From Phycicoccus sonneratiae (GTDB taxonomy: Bacteria; Actinomycetota; Actinomycetes; Actinomycetales; Dermatophilaceae), in NCBI RefSeq assembly GCF_016887965.1, contig NZ_JAFDVD010000006.1:88205-152204 (forward strand): a DNA stretch of 64,000 nucleotides, read 5' to 3'. The stretch's first letter is position 1, and every line of letters begins with the position of its first letter. Position numbers and translations under genes: made by a program. The notes beneath the pieces are model-generated. The model did no database searches and was not told the DNA's origin. It was given only the letters and a program-made list of their open reading frames with translations. This document shows, piece after piece, positions 24,610 to 32,475 of the stretch.

Positions 24610-24787
24610 CTCTGGGCGCGCAGCGCCTTGGACTGGCCCAGCCGTTCCGCTGGGGCAGCCTTGGTATTCGAGACCACTCGTGGTAGCGAGCGTTCTCGCA
24701 TGAGATCCCTCCCCGCACGACGGTCGAGCCGCAAGGGCGGCGGGAGTCACACGCGGCGGTTAGACGCACCTTCCGCGCTCGGGTGGG

Positions 24788-25633
24788 TCACGGCGTGACT
24801 CGGTACTGGGTCGGGCGAGCGGCATTCAAGACGTTGGCGGCCGTAAGCGTGGACAAGGACACCTTGGGGCCGAATACGCCCGTCACGACCACGGTGATCC
24901 AGCCAGCCTGTTCGGCCGCGGCCCTGTGCTCGTTCGCGGTGAGGAAGAACGCCGGATCAGGGCCAGTCACTCCCTTTACCTCGACGTACAGTCGGGCGCC
25001 GCCCCGGTGGGCCTCGATGTCCCATCCCAGCTTCTTTGCCGAAACGTCCTCGACCGTCCAATCACTTGACTCGTAGTCCCGCGTGACCACGCGCATCGCC
25101 TCGAGTTCGACAAGGCGGTTGTGTTCAACGGTCCCGAATTGCTGCCCCTTCTTGGCCCCACGCCCCCTGGGCGGTCCCTGGCCCAGCAACTCGGCCAGCG
25201 CGGCCCCTGCCTCACCCTCAACGATGCGCCCTGAACTGTAGATCTGGCCCCAGGCGAACCCCGGCACTCGCGCTTCGAGCTCAGCCACGGTGATCATCTC
25301 GTTGATAGGCATGGCACGACCCCATGCGACGTTCACATAATGAGCCTTGCCTGTCCTGGTTGAATCCCAATGCGGTGCTAGGAACGGACCCCTAGTGATC
25401 ACGCCCGTCGCCACGATCCCCCGTCCGTGGCTGCCCTGACGCAGCATGCACACCAGGTCACCCTTCGCGATCGCTCGCCAATTCGTGCCGATGCTCCACC
25501 GATCGCCGTCGGGCTGTTGCCCCAGCTGGAGCGGGAGAACCATCCGTTCAAGCCACTCCTGTGGCGTGTACTGGTCGGAGTCATCAGGGCCCGGATTCCA
25601 CGTCAGGAGCACATATCGCATGCTTCCGATCAT
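24788..25633 (-). CDS. EVE-like domain fused to DUF3883 (Mrr-like) domain
   Basis: About 281 aa. The N-terminus (YVLLTWNPGPDD, RWSIGTNWRAIAKGDLVCMLRQG, RGIVATGVITRGPF) matches the EVE/PUA-like fold that reads modified bases. The C-terminal third (KKLGWDIEAHRGGARLYVEVKGVTGPDPAFFLTANEHRAA) is DUF3883, a PD-(D/E)XK relative with a D...ExK core (EVKG). The combination suggests a modification-dependent restriction enzyme needing no methylase. ATG 25633 used; ATG 25621 is an alternative. Confidence 0.75.
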   Translation of the reverse strand: MIGSMRYVLLTWNPGPDDSDQYTPQEWLERMVLPLQLGQQPDGDRWSIGTNWRAIAKGDLVCMLRQGSHGRGIVATGVITRGPFLAPHWDSTRTGKAHYVNVAWGRAMPINEMITVAELEARVPGFAWGQIYSSGRIVEGEAGAALAELLGQGPPRGRGAKKGQQFGTVEHNRLVELEAMRVVTRDYESSDWTVEDVSAKKLGWDIEAHRGGARLYVEVKGVTGPDPAFFLTANEHRAAAEQAGWITVVVTGVFGPKVSLSTLTAANVLNAARPTQYRVTP

Positions 25634-25767
25634 GGACCCGCCTGCGTGACAAACGGTGCCGGATGGACTTCATCCAAGGCGGAAGGCGATCAGTGCTTCC
25701 CCATCCGACCTCGGGCCTCGGGTGCGGTCACGCGACGGTGTGACTCACCTACACGAGGGAGAGTCGG

Positions 25768-26292
25768 TCAGCCCTGAGATGTCTCGGTCCACGTCTGTCG
25801 GGGAGCGAACCCTTCGCGGCGGAGCCAGTGCTCGGTGTACACGATGCGGTGGGCCTTGATGACCGTCAGGGGATCCCGCGGCGGCTGGTCAAGAGACCGC
25901 CCACGCTCCACGTGATCCGACTGCCACCGGACCGCTTCCCAGTACTCGTCTGCGTCGGGGTCGTCGCGCTCCACCGTCCGAGCCGTGCCGAAGATCTGGG
26001 CGCCCCGACTGCTGGCCTGGCCCACCAGCGGCGCGACGATCCCGGCTGCAACACGAACGTCACGGCGAAGGTTGCGAGACTTCACGGACCCGTTCCAACT
26101 GGTGTAGACGATCTCGAAGCCCAGGTTGAAGTACCGCACCGGGGTGGCATTTGGGGAGCCGTCGTCGTTCACGGTCGCGATGACGGCCGTGTTGTGGGTC
26201 GAGAGAAGGTTCAGGATCCGCTCCTCCAGGACCTCTCGGGGCAGTCGCCGGGTCGGGCTGTCGCCGGCAAGCCATGAATTCGTGAGCGGCAT
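25768..26292 (-). CDS. Pyridoxamine 5'-phosphate oxidase-family protein
   Basis: About 174 aa split-barrel flavin-type protein: LSTHNTAVIATVNDDGSPNATPVRYF, then IVYTSWNGSVKSRNLRRDVRVAAGIV and GAQIFGTARTV are the FMN-binding strands of the PPOX superfamily. Reactions in this class include F420- or FMN-dependent reductions; the substrate is unknown. ATG 26292 is favoured because AAGG lies about 7 nt upstream; a GTG at 26313 is in frame. A likely metabolic passenger in the island. Confidence 0.85.
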   Translation of the reverse strand: MPLTNSWLAGDSPTRRLPREVLEERILNLLSTHNTAVIATVNDDGSPNATPVRYFNLGFEIVYTSWNGSVKSRNLRRDVRVAAGIVAPLVGQASSRGAQIFGTARTVERDDPDADEYWEAVRWQSDHVERGRSLDQPPRDPLTVIKAHRIVYTEHWLRREGFAPRQTWTETSQG

Positions 26293-26404
26293 GGTGCAGC
26301 CTTGCATGCTCACTCCGTATGCGGGCGCCCGTCAGGCGGCGGTATGCACTAGGTCCCAGCGACCGGAGATTCGACCGGAACTGCCGAGATACGGACGGGT
26401 CGGT

Positions 26405-26656
26405 TCAACCTAGGGTCTCGCCGGAATCTGGGTCAGAGATCGACCTAACCTCGCTGGTCAAGAACAAGTGAATGGCGGTTCCATCAACCTCGGGGCTGAC
26501 GTTGGTGGTGACGTGGGCGTACTCGTCGCCGATGTCGTAGCCCCATGCGATGTTGTACACAGTGATCGTTGCGCCGTTCTCCAAAGTGACGAGCGTTGGA
26601 AGCCCATCTCGGTTCACGAGGAGTTCGAGGATGTGGGCGTCGGCGGGCAGCGTCAC
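26405..26656 (-). CDS. Hypothetical 83-aa protein
   Basis: Starts at GTG 26656 with AAGGA 8 nt upstream. The product is acidic and beta-strand-rich (LVNRDGLPTLVTLENGATITVYNIAWGYDIGDEYAHVTTNVSP), with no cysteines or membrane segment. Family not recognised. Codon use resembles neighbouring island genes, supporting expression. Confidence 0.55.
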   Translation of the reverse strand: MTLPADAHILELLVNRDGLPTLVTLENGATITVYNIAWGYDIGDEYAHVTTNVSPEVDGTAIHLFLTSEVRSISDPDSGETLG

Positions 26657-26932
26657 TGTCTGATCCTTGCATCGGTGTGACTGCTCATGCCGCGAACGCG
26701 ATAGCCCAGCTCGCGGCGGAAAGACACATCCCTCGCGGGCATCAAGGATCAGCTGTAACCGGCGATGAGAACTTGTGGCGTGGGAGGACGCGTCCTTGCC
26801 CGTGACTGTTTCTCACTGTTCAAGTCCCCTTGCCCCTTCCTGCTGGTTCATCTGCCGCGGCGTGCGCGCTATGACAGCGGCATCTGGGTACGGTGCGTGC
26901 ACCACATCTGTCACACCGGGGAGCGATGACGA

Positions 26933-28333
26933 ATGGCTGAGCAGACTTGGCACGAGGCACGTCTGATTCCGACGTCTGGCATCAACGGGGCTGAGGAGCA
27001 GGAACGACGAGCGACGTCGGCGTTGCTCGCGGTCCTCGGCGCTGTTAAGGAGTTCAACCGTGCCGTCCTCAAGCCTCTCGGTGCGCCGGCCGGTGCGGTC
27101 GAGTGCTACATCGAGGTGCCATTCATGCTGGGAGACAAGAGGGTCTACCCGGACGGTCTGATCCGTGTTTCGCGAGGCTCCAAGTCGTGGACAGCGCTCG
27201 TGGAGGTTAAGACCGGAAGCAACGACCTGGCCACGGAACAGCTCGAGAACTACTTGGACATTGCCCGGGAGCAGGGCTTCGACGCGCTTCTGACGATCAG
27301 CAACGAGATTCCCGCCGTCGCCGGCCAGCATCCGACAAAGGTCGACAAGCGCAAGCTCCGCAAGGTTGAGCTGCACCATCTTTCGTGGTCACAGGTGCTA
27401 GCCGAAGCGGTGATGCAGAAGGAGTTCCGTGGTGTGGCGGACCCAGACCAGGCGTGGATCCTCGGGGAGCTCATTCGCTACCTCGAGCACACCCGCAGCG
27501 GCGCCCTGGAATTCGACGACATGGGCGAGTCGTGGACGGCCGTGCGCGACTCGGTCGCAGCCGGGACGCTCAGAGCATCTGACAAGGGGATACCCACCGT
27601 CGTCGCTCGGTTCGACGCCCTCCTGCGCTTCGCGAGCCTCAGTCTTGGGCGCCGACTGGGCACCGAAGTGGTCCCCGTGCTGTCCCGCAGAGAACTGTCC
27701 GACCCCTCGCTCCGATCGGTTGCCCTGACGCAGCAGCTCGCGTCCTCCGCTCAGCTCTCGGGAACCATTCGGATCCCCGATACCGCGGGTCATCTCGTCA
27801 TCACGGCGGACCTCCGAGCCGGTCAGGTCACCTGCCACGTGGACATCGATGCGCCGGGGGAAGGACGAGCCACTACCCGGGTCAACTGGCTCGTCCGCCA
27901 GCTGAAGAACGCGCCCGAGTCCACCCGTATTGAGTGCATGACCGCCCGTTCACGGGGTTCATCGAGCGCCGAACTTTTGCGGACCGTCCGAGACAACCCA
28001 GCCGTCCTGGTGACCGACCCGGCGCGCGAGATCCGTTCCTTCCGGATCGCCCTCACCAGTCCATTGGGGAGCAAACGTGGACGGGGTCGCGGAGCTTTCA
28101 TCGACTCCGTCCTCACGGCGGCCGACACCTTCTACGCCAGCGTGCTGGGCGACCTCAAGACGTGGTCTGCAGCTCCGCCAAGGCTGCGTACCGAGTCTCC
28201 GACCATGTCCGAGGAGCGCGAGCCGGTCCACCCTGTCAGCCTCTCCTCAACCGACTACTCGTCACAGGACGGGCCTACGGGGCCTGAGCCGCCCACAAGC
28301 GACGGGTCGCTGACAATTGCCCGGGAGAGCTGA
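26933..28333 (+). CDS. PD-(D/E)XK-like 'stress response' family protein
   Basis: About 466 aa. Its first ~170 residues carry a nuclease-like core: VYPDGLIRVSRGSKSWTALVEVKTGSNDL then TEQLENYLDIAREQGFDALLTISNE, i.e. D...E-x-K with a downstream Q-containing helix, as in restriction-endonuclease-fold proteins. The middle and C-terminal regions are unassigned, and the last ~50 residues are low-complexity. Similar proteins in actinobacteria are loosely annotated as stress response proteins. ATG 26933. A small CCGGCG-A-CGCCGG hairpin at 28357-28369 may end its transcript. Confidence 0.65.
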   Translation: MAEQTWHEARLIPTSGINGAEEQERRATSALLAVLGAVKEFNRAVLKPLGAPAGAVECYIEVPFMLGDKRVYPDGLIRVSRGSKSWTALVEVKTGSNDLATEQLENYLDIAREQGFDALLTISNEIPAVAGQHPTKVDKRKLRKVELHHLSWSQVLAEAVMQKEFRGVADPDQAWILGELIRYLEHTRSGALEFDDMGESWTAVRDSVAAGTLRASDKGIPTVVARFDALLRFASLSLGRRLGTEVVPVLSRRELSDPSLRSVALTQQLASSAQLSGTIRIPDTAGHLVITADLRAGQVTCHVDIDAPGEGRATTRVNWLVRQLKNAPESTRIECMTARSRGSSSAELLRTVRDNPAVLVTDPAREIRSFRIALTSPLGSKRGRGRGAFIDSVLTAADTFYASVLGDLKTWSAAPPRLRTESPTMSEEREPVHPVSLSSTDYSSQDGPTGPEPPTSDGSLTIARES

Positions 28334-28438
28334 GCCAGCGTGCCCGGCAGAGCATTCCGGCGACGCCGGCAAGGGCTTTAGGGACACGCGCTCCAACCTC
28401 GGCGGTCCACAAGGCTTCAGTCGGCAAGATACCGAGAG

Positions 28439-29266
28439 CTAGACCGCTTCCTCGCTGTCCGAGGACCTCGGATCCCTTTTCGCAGCCGCGTCGCTCGTCG
28501 ATGCGAGCTCCTGCCTCAGTTCGAGATCGTCGGCGAACTCCCCAGTCAGATTCATGACCAAGGTGTCTGCCAGGCGATGACCCATCGGGCGGAACGTCAC
28601 GTACGTCAATCCTCCCGAAAGGACTCCGCCGATGACGGGCACTGCCTTGGTGATTGTCTTCTCAACTGTCTTCTTGGTGACCTGCTTCCCAACAAGCGCT
28701 CCGACCTTCTTCACCAGCGGGTACCAGACCGTCTTGGTCAGCGCCTGGCTGGCGACCTTCTTCCCGATGTTGGCCCCAGCCGCCTTCGACGTCTGGGAGA
28801 CCAAAGCCGCCGCACCGGCGGCGCCGAACATTGCTCCGAGGTACGCGATGACCCGGATCTGGGCTTGCTCTGAAAGTTGTCCGGCTCCACCATCGAACAG
28901 GTCGTCCTCCCCGAACAGGTAAGCGATCTGCTGCGCCAAGTTGATCGCGAAGCCGAAATACTGCGCAACATCTGCTCCTCCGGCTGCCACCATCAGCGCC
29001 GGGTTCCCGGGAAGCCCGGTGGCGAAGGAAGTCAGCGAGGTCTTTGCAGCGCTGCTCTTGACGATCTTGTCGGCCTTTCGCCGAAGCGATTCAGGCGTGT
29101 AGACGGCCGGCGGGCCGTTCTCGAGGATGACGTCGAGGTAGGGCGAGTCCGCGAAGTGCCTGCGCAGGAACTCGTTACGATCCACGCGCACCACGGGCAG
29201 CTTCGAGACTGCGCCGATCGTTTGGAGTGCCGACGAGTAGAGCTTGTCCTGGGGCTGCCCGTCCAT
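28439..29266 (-). CDS. EcsC-like membrane-associated protein
   Basis: About 275 aa. The central LPGNPALMVAAGGADVAQYFGFAINLAQQIAYLFGEDDLF and VIAYLGAMFGAAGAAALV, with a conserved-looking KKVGALVGKQVTKKTVEKTITKAVPVIGGVLSGGLTYVTFRPMG block, recall EcsC-type proteins: glycine/alanine-rich amphipathic helices that associate with membranes. The C-terminus is acidic. Function unknown; I infer membrane peripheral location. ATG 29266 chosen; ATG 29296 would add ten residues. Confidence 0.55.
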   Translation of the reverse strand: MDGQPQDKLYSSALQTIGAVSKLPVVRVDRNEFLRRHFADSPYLDVILENGPPAVYTPESLRRKADKIVKSSAAKTSLTSFATGLPGNPALMVAAGGADVAQYFGFAINLAQQIAYLFGEDDLFDGGAGQLSEQAQIRVIAYLGAMFGAAGAAALVSQTSKAAGANIGKKVASQALTKTVWYPLVKKVGALVGKQVTKKTVEKTITKAVPVIGGVLSGGLTYVTFRPMGHRLADTLVMNLTGEFADDLELRQELASTSDAAAKRDPRSSDSEEAV

Positions 29267-29296
29267 GGTCGTGAACCCTAACCGCGAAGAGGGCAT

Positions 29297-29797
29297 ACGC
29301 TCGGGGTTCGCTCCACACCTTCTGTCGGGGTCCTCGCTGGGTCAAGCGGACCGGGGAGAACGACCCGGCGACGAACACGCGAGGCGCAATCGCGGCGCAC
29401 TTTGCCCGGCGTCGTGGAGGAACGGATGCTGACGTTCAATGACCTGCTCGCTCTCGGCGGGGGGGGATATGGGGAGGATGCGCCTCATCCGGCACGACGA
29501 CAGCCGGCTCGGGCGAGGCCGCGTGGAAGGCGACCACACTCCCGACGAGTCGATCGATCAGCTTGAGTCGCGTTGGGAGAGCAAGTTGCTGACTCCGCGG
29601 CTCGGTCGGAACGCCCGCCCGGCTCGCTAGCGGCGATATGACGCAAGTCCGCCTAGCGTCAGCGGAGGTCGGTCCGGCGCCTTCACCCGGCTCCTGATAG
29701 CAAAGGCGAGCCAACATAGCGATTCAGCGGTGCGCAGCGGTTTGCGGGCCGGCCTGAGGTAGGGGCCCGTGGCGCACGCCTCCAGCATACGGTCGAA
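29297..29797. other. Decayed stretch with one gene remnant
   Basis: About 500 bp without an intact gene. It contains the frameshifted remnant described at 29426-29630 and otherwise only short unsupported frames. The rest reads as degraded island sequence; no RNA gene seen. Confidence 0.4.
29426..29630 (+). pseudogene. Frameshifted, truncated nuclease-family remnant (possibly GIY-YIG)
   Basis: ATG 29426 has GGAGG 5 nt upstream and encodes MLTFNDLLALGG, then hits an 8-G run (29459-29466). Dropping one G joins it to MGRMRLIRHDDSRLGRGR in the next frame. From memory this two-part start is typical of an actinobacterial GIY-YIG nuclease-like family of ~200 or more aa. After that the sequence no longer matches and stops at 29630. 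So the gene has both a homopolymer frameshift and a 3' deletion. Family assignment is tentative. Confidence 0.45.
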
Positions 29798-30214
29798 CTA
29801 CGGGAGGATCGCCGAGGCCACGGTCGCCACGATTGCAAGACTGGCGACCACAATGCTCACCCACATCAGGCGGGAAGTAGCCGCGTTCATCCGGTCCACA
29901 GCAGCAGTCACATCCACCAGTGCTTCGCTCACGTCGTGGCGCATCCCGGCGACAGCGTCTTCCACATGCCGGACTGCACCTTCGACATCCTTGACGGCGG
30001 TGGAGACGTTAATCGTGGCGGCGCCTACATCATCTAGAAGGTCGGCAAGTTCCGTTGTCGCTCTGACGACCTCGGTGTGTTTGCGTTCCGCTTCTGCGTA
30101 CCGCGCCTCACTCGCTTCGTCGAATTCCCCGCCCACGGTGGCGGCAAACTCGGCTTGCCGTTGAACTCCAGCGCTCAAATCATTGAGACCATCGAAAGGG
30201 TTGCTTTGAGACAC
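29798..30214 (-). CDS. Coiled-coil protein with C-terminal membrane anchor
   Basis: About 138 aa. A long acidic helical region (AEFAATVGGEFDEASEARYAEAERKHTEVVRATTELADLLDDVG, then heptad-like VKDVEGAVRHVEDAVAGMRHDVSEALVDVTAAVDRM) ends in one transmembrane helix (LMWVSIVVASLAIVATVASAIL). Topology is tail-anchored with the coiled coil in the cytosol. A TATGCT hexamer just upstream of GTG 30214 suggests a leaderless start. Family not recognised. Neighbour of the repeat protein and perhaps co-expressed. Confidence 0.6.
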   Translation of the reverse strand: MSQSNPFDGLNDLSAGVQRQAEFAATVGGEFDEASEARYAEAERKHTEVVRATTELADLLDDVGAATINVSTAVKDVEGAVRHVEDAVAGMRHDVSEALVDVTAAVDRMNAATSRLMWVSIVVASLAIVATVASAILP

Positions 30215-30325
30215 CGACTGAGCATAAGACGGCGACACCGTCCGCGGGGTGCTCTCAGGCGGCCGGACCCGGCAACTGGCGGGATGACTTAGCTCGACGT
30301 GCTGAAACACATCGCAAGCTGATGC

Positions 30326-30865
30326 TCATCGGGTACCGCCCTTCTGGTCACGCTTTCCCTGGTCACCTTCCTCGATGAAGTGCTGCAGGAGCTCGGCGGT
30401 GCGGTCCGTGTCGGCCAACTGCTGCAGGAGCTCGGCGGTGCGGTCCGTGTCGGCCAACTGTTCCAAGAGCTCGGCGGTGCGGTCCGTGTCGGCCAACTGT
30501 TCCAAGAGCTCGGCGGTGCGGTCCGTGTCGGCCAACTGCTGCAGGAGCTCGGCGGTGCGGTCCGTGTCGGCCAACTGCTGCAGGAGCTCGGCGGTGCGGT
30601 CCGTGTCGGGCAACTGTTCCAAGAGCTCGGCGGTGCGGTCCGTGTCGGGCAACTGTTCCAAGAGCTCGGCGGTGCGGTCCGTGTCGGGCAACTGTTCCAA
30701 GAGCTCGGCGGTGCGGTCCGTGTCGGGCAACTGTTCCAGGAGCTCGGCGGTGCGGTCCGTGTCGGCGCCAGGCGGCTGCCGCCAAGCGCCGTGTCGGCAG
30801 ACTGGGCACCTCGCCGCAGCGGTCGCCCTGCGGTGGCCGTAGACAGGCGCCGTGCAAGTAGCCAT
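30326..30865 (-). CDS. Zinc-finger-headed protein with ten 13-residue repeats
   Basis: 179 aa. A ~32-residue head (MATCTAPVYGHRRATAAARCPVCRHG) has Cys/His residues spaced as in a zinc knuckle. It is followed by ten near-identical copies of DTDRTAELLxQLx and a short basic tail (GDQGKRDQKGGTR). The repeats should form amphipathic helices. Because 39 is a multiple of 3, other frames are also open through the array, but only this one gives a balanced acidic/leucine-rich protein with a plausible head. A TAGCAT box 6 nt before ATG 30865 suggests a leaderless start. Function unknown. Confidence 0.65.
   Translation of the reverse strand: MATCTAPVYGHRRATAAARCPVCRHGAWRQPPGADTDRTAELLEQLPDTDRTAELLEQLPDTDRTAELLEQLPDTDRTAELLEQLPDTDRTAELLQQLADTDRTAELLQQLADTDRTAELLEQLADTDRTAELLEQLADTDRTAELLQQLADTDRTAELLQHFIEEGDQGKRDQKGGTR
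30383..30766. repeat. 39-bp tandem repeat array (10 copies)
   Basis: Ten head-to-tail units, each containing GAGCTCGGCGGTGCGGTCCG. Units differ at two spots (CTGCAG or TTCCAA/TTCCAG before GAGCTC; GGCC or GGGC near the end), and identical variants cluster, which indicates recent slippage or unequal exchange. The array lies wholly inside the repeat-protein gene. Confidence 0.95.
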
Positions 30866-30882
30866 GCGTCGATGCTAGGTGA

Positions 30883-30897
30883 ACGCTGGGACAGCGT
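30883..30897. promoter_or_regulatory. Inverted repeat in the repeat-protein promoter
   Basis: ACGCTG-GGA-CAGCGT lies about 18 bp upstream of ATG 30865, next to the TAGCAT -10 candidate. It is positioned to act as an operator. Confidence 0.4.
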
Positions 30898-31038
30898 CAG
30901 GTCCCTGGGCTTGGCCTCGAGACGGAGACGCCGTATCTCCGGCAACGCCAGTGTGTCGGACGTACACCACTACCAACTCGCGGCGGAAAGCAGCAGATCT
31001 CCACGTTCAACGAGGGTCCGGTAGCGCACCGCTCGCGG

Positions 31039-31559
31039 TCAGGGGGAATCGGTGAAGGTTACCGGCTTGCCGGCTGCCTGGGCGTAGGCGATCTCTCTCC
31101 GTGTCGACTCTCCGACGTACCCGCCGGGTTCACGATCACGACGCGGTCGGCGAGGTCGATCTTGCGCAGGTGGAGAGCGTCCAGCACGGCCTTCTGCTCG
31201 GAGGTTGGCGACTCGTCCGCCTCACTCGGGGCGAGCACGATGACTCCGGCGAATGTCAGATCACGGTTCATCGCGCGCACCTTCGCGTGAAAGAGATCGC
31301 TCATCGAGTTGACGAATACGACTCTGGGAGAACGCCACCGCAGCGGCTGGTCGAGGGCCGCTGGGTGAACCGTGACACCGAATCCGGGGCCTGACGTTCG
31401 TGGGTCGCCGTCGTTCTGATACTTCTGAACGCCCATCGCCTTCAGCCGCTTGGCGAGGGCAAGCGCGTAGCAGTTATCGCAGCCCTCGGAGATCCGGTCG
31501 CAACCCGTCACGGGATTCCAGGTTGCCTCAGTCCACTCGATCGCCGACTTGTCGCTCAT
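31039..31559 (-). pseudogene. Chimeric broken gene: DUF5131 N-terminus joined to a DUF4406-like C-terminus
   Basis: From ATG 31559 (GAGGTGGGG upstream) the first ~95 residues match the start of DUF5131/Gp37-Gp68 proteins (SAIEWTEATWNPVTGCDRIS, then cysteines in EGCDNCYA, and RVVFVNSMSDLFH), a family of ~250 aa. It then changes abruptly to a different domain (LTFAGVIVLAP, LRKIDLADRVVIVNP), like DUF4406/deoxyribosyltransferase proteins. Near 31125-31130 one base is missing; restoring it gives NPGGYVGESTRREIAYAQAAGKPVTFTDSP and the stop at 31039. So a deletion fused two genes, and a frameshift followed. Confidence 0.65.
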
Positions 31560-31604
31560 GGCCCCACCTCGCCCGATTCGTACACATGTACCATCATGCT
31601 TCAA

Positions 31605-31811
31605 CGGCGCCTACGGTGTCGAGCACCGGCACTCGTTTTCCACCCCAGTGTGTCGTCATCCCTCCATGCATGCACGCAATGGGCGTTGATGTCGCCGCGG
31701 CCGGGTGCGATCCAGAAGCCCGCAGGGCGGGAAGCGTGCAGTCGGCCGGAGGCCTGTGAGCGAGTCACCGAGCTTCAGCGGGTAGCCCCAAGTGGGCGAA
31801 GTGGGGCACCT
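31605..31811. other. Right island boundary region, no gene
   Basis: About 200 bp between the broken island gene and the methyltransferase, where base composition returns to the chromosomal norm. GTAC-ACAT-GTAC at about 31578-31589 is a short inverted repeat in the promoter area of the broken gene. I looked for a tRNA or repeat that could be an attachment site and found none. Confidence 0.4.
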
Positions 31812-32471
31812 TCAGGGTCGGCGGGCGAGGACGAAGACCTGGCCGTGGCGCTCGCGGCCGAGGGGCTCGCGGACCAGGCGGGCGGTGCGCTCCAGACCGG
31901 CACCGTGGAGCAGGTCGAGGAGCTCGCGCGGGCCGCGGTGCCAGCGGGTCAGGGCGACGTCGTGGCCGCGCTCGCGCAGCACCGCTCCGACGTCGAAGGT
32001 CCCCTCGCCCTTCTGCGACCCGACGAGCACGTACCCGCCGGGCCGCAGCACTCTGGCCGCCTCCTCCAGCGCCACGGCCGCCGCCTCGTCGGGCAGGTGG
32101 ATGAGGCTGTACCAGAACAGGACTCCCTCGAAGGAGGCGTCCTCGAACGGCAGGTCCGTGATCGACGCCTCGCGCACGTCGAGGTCCGGGTGGTCGCGGC
32201 GGGCCATCGCGAGCATGCCCGGCGAGAGGTCGACGCCGACGACCGAGCAGCCGCGGTCGGCGAGGAAGCGGCCCATCCGGCCGGTGCCGCAGCCGGCGTC
32301 CAGGACGCGGCGTCCGCCGCCACCCACCACGCAGCCGACGAAGTGGTCGACCATCGCGAGGTCGACCGGCTGCTCGGGCTCGGTCGTGGGGAAGGCCGCT
32401 GCGTAGTCCTCGGCGATCGCGTCGTAGGCGGCCCGCACCTCCTCCGGCGAGCCGCCCGCGACCGTCACCAC
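31812..32471 (-). CDS. Class I SAM-dependent methyltransferase
   Basis: About 219 aa. Motif I VLDAGCGTGRMGRFLADRG binds SAM, followed by VVGVDLSPGMLAMAR, a DLPFEDASFEGVLFWYSLIHLPD segment and LRPGGYVLVG. This is the small-molecule type (UbiE/Methyltransf_11 class); the substrate is unknown. GTG 32471 starts 5 bp after the dxs stop in the same direction, so the genes are probably co-transcribed. C-terminal VFVLARRP is a common end for this group. Confidence 0.9.
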   Translation of the reverse strand: MVTVAGGSPEEVRAAYDAIAEDYAAAFPTTEPEQPVDLAMVDHFVGCVVGGGGRRVLDAGCGTGRMGRFLADRGCSVVGVDLSPGMLAMARRDHPDLDVREASITDLPFEDASFEGVLFWYSLIHLPDEAAAVALEEAARVLRPGGYVLVGSQKGEGTFDVGAVLRERGHDVALTRWHRGPRELLDLLHGAGLERTARLVREPLGRERHGQVFVLARRP

Positions 32472-32475
32472 GCCG

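Noticed and set aside
29436..29717. Minus-strand small gene in the 29.3-29.8 kb gap
   Set aside because: No ribosome binding site or recognisable domain, and it overlaps the better-supported remnant on the plus strand.
30383..30766. CRISPR-like regular repeat array
   Set aside because: The 39-bp units are head to tail without unique spacers and lie in frame within a protein gene, so it is a coding tandem repeat.
30289..30945. Alternative reading frames through the 39-bp repeats on both strands
   Set aside because: 39 is divisible by 3, so frames lacking a stop in one unit stay open throughout. The alternatives encode Ser/Arg/Trp- or Gly/Arg-biased products without a plausible start or head domain.
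26710..30990. Identical 14-mer CTCGCGGCGGAAAG at 26710-26723 and 30977-30990 as a possible island repeat or att pair
   Set aside because: The match does not extend beyond 14 bp, and several chance 14-mer matches are expected in 64 kb of GC-rich DNA.
22175..31811. tRNA gene or att direct repeat at the island borders
   Set aside because: I inspected both borders and saw no cloverleaf-like sequence or shared border repeat.
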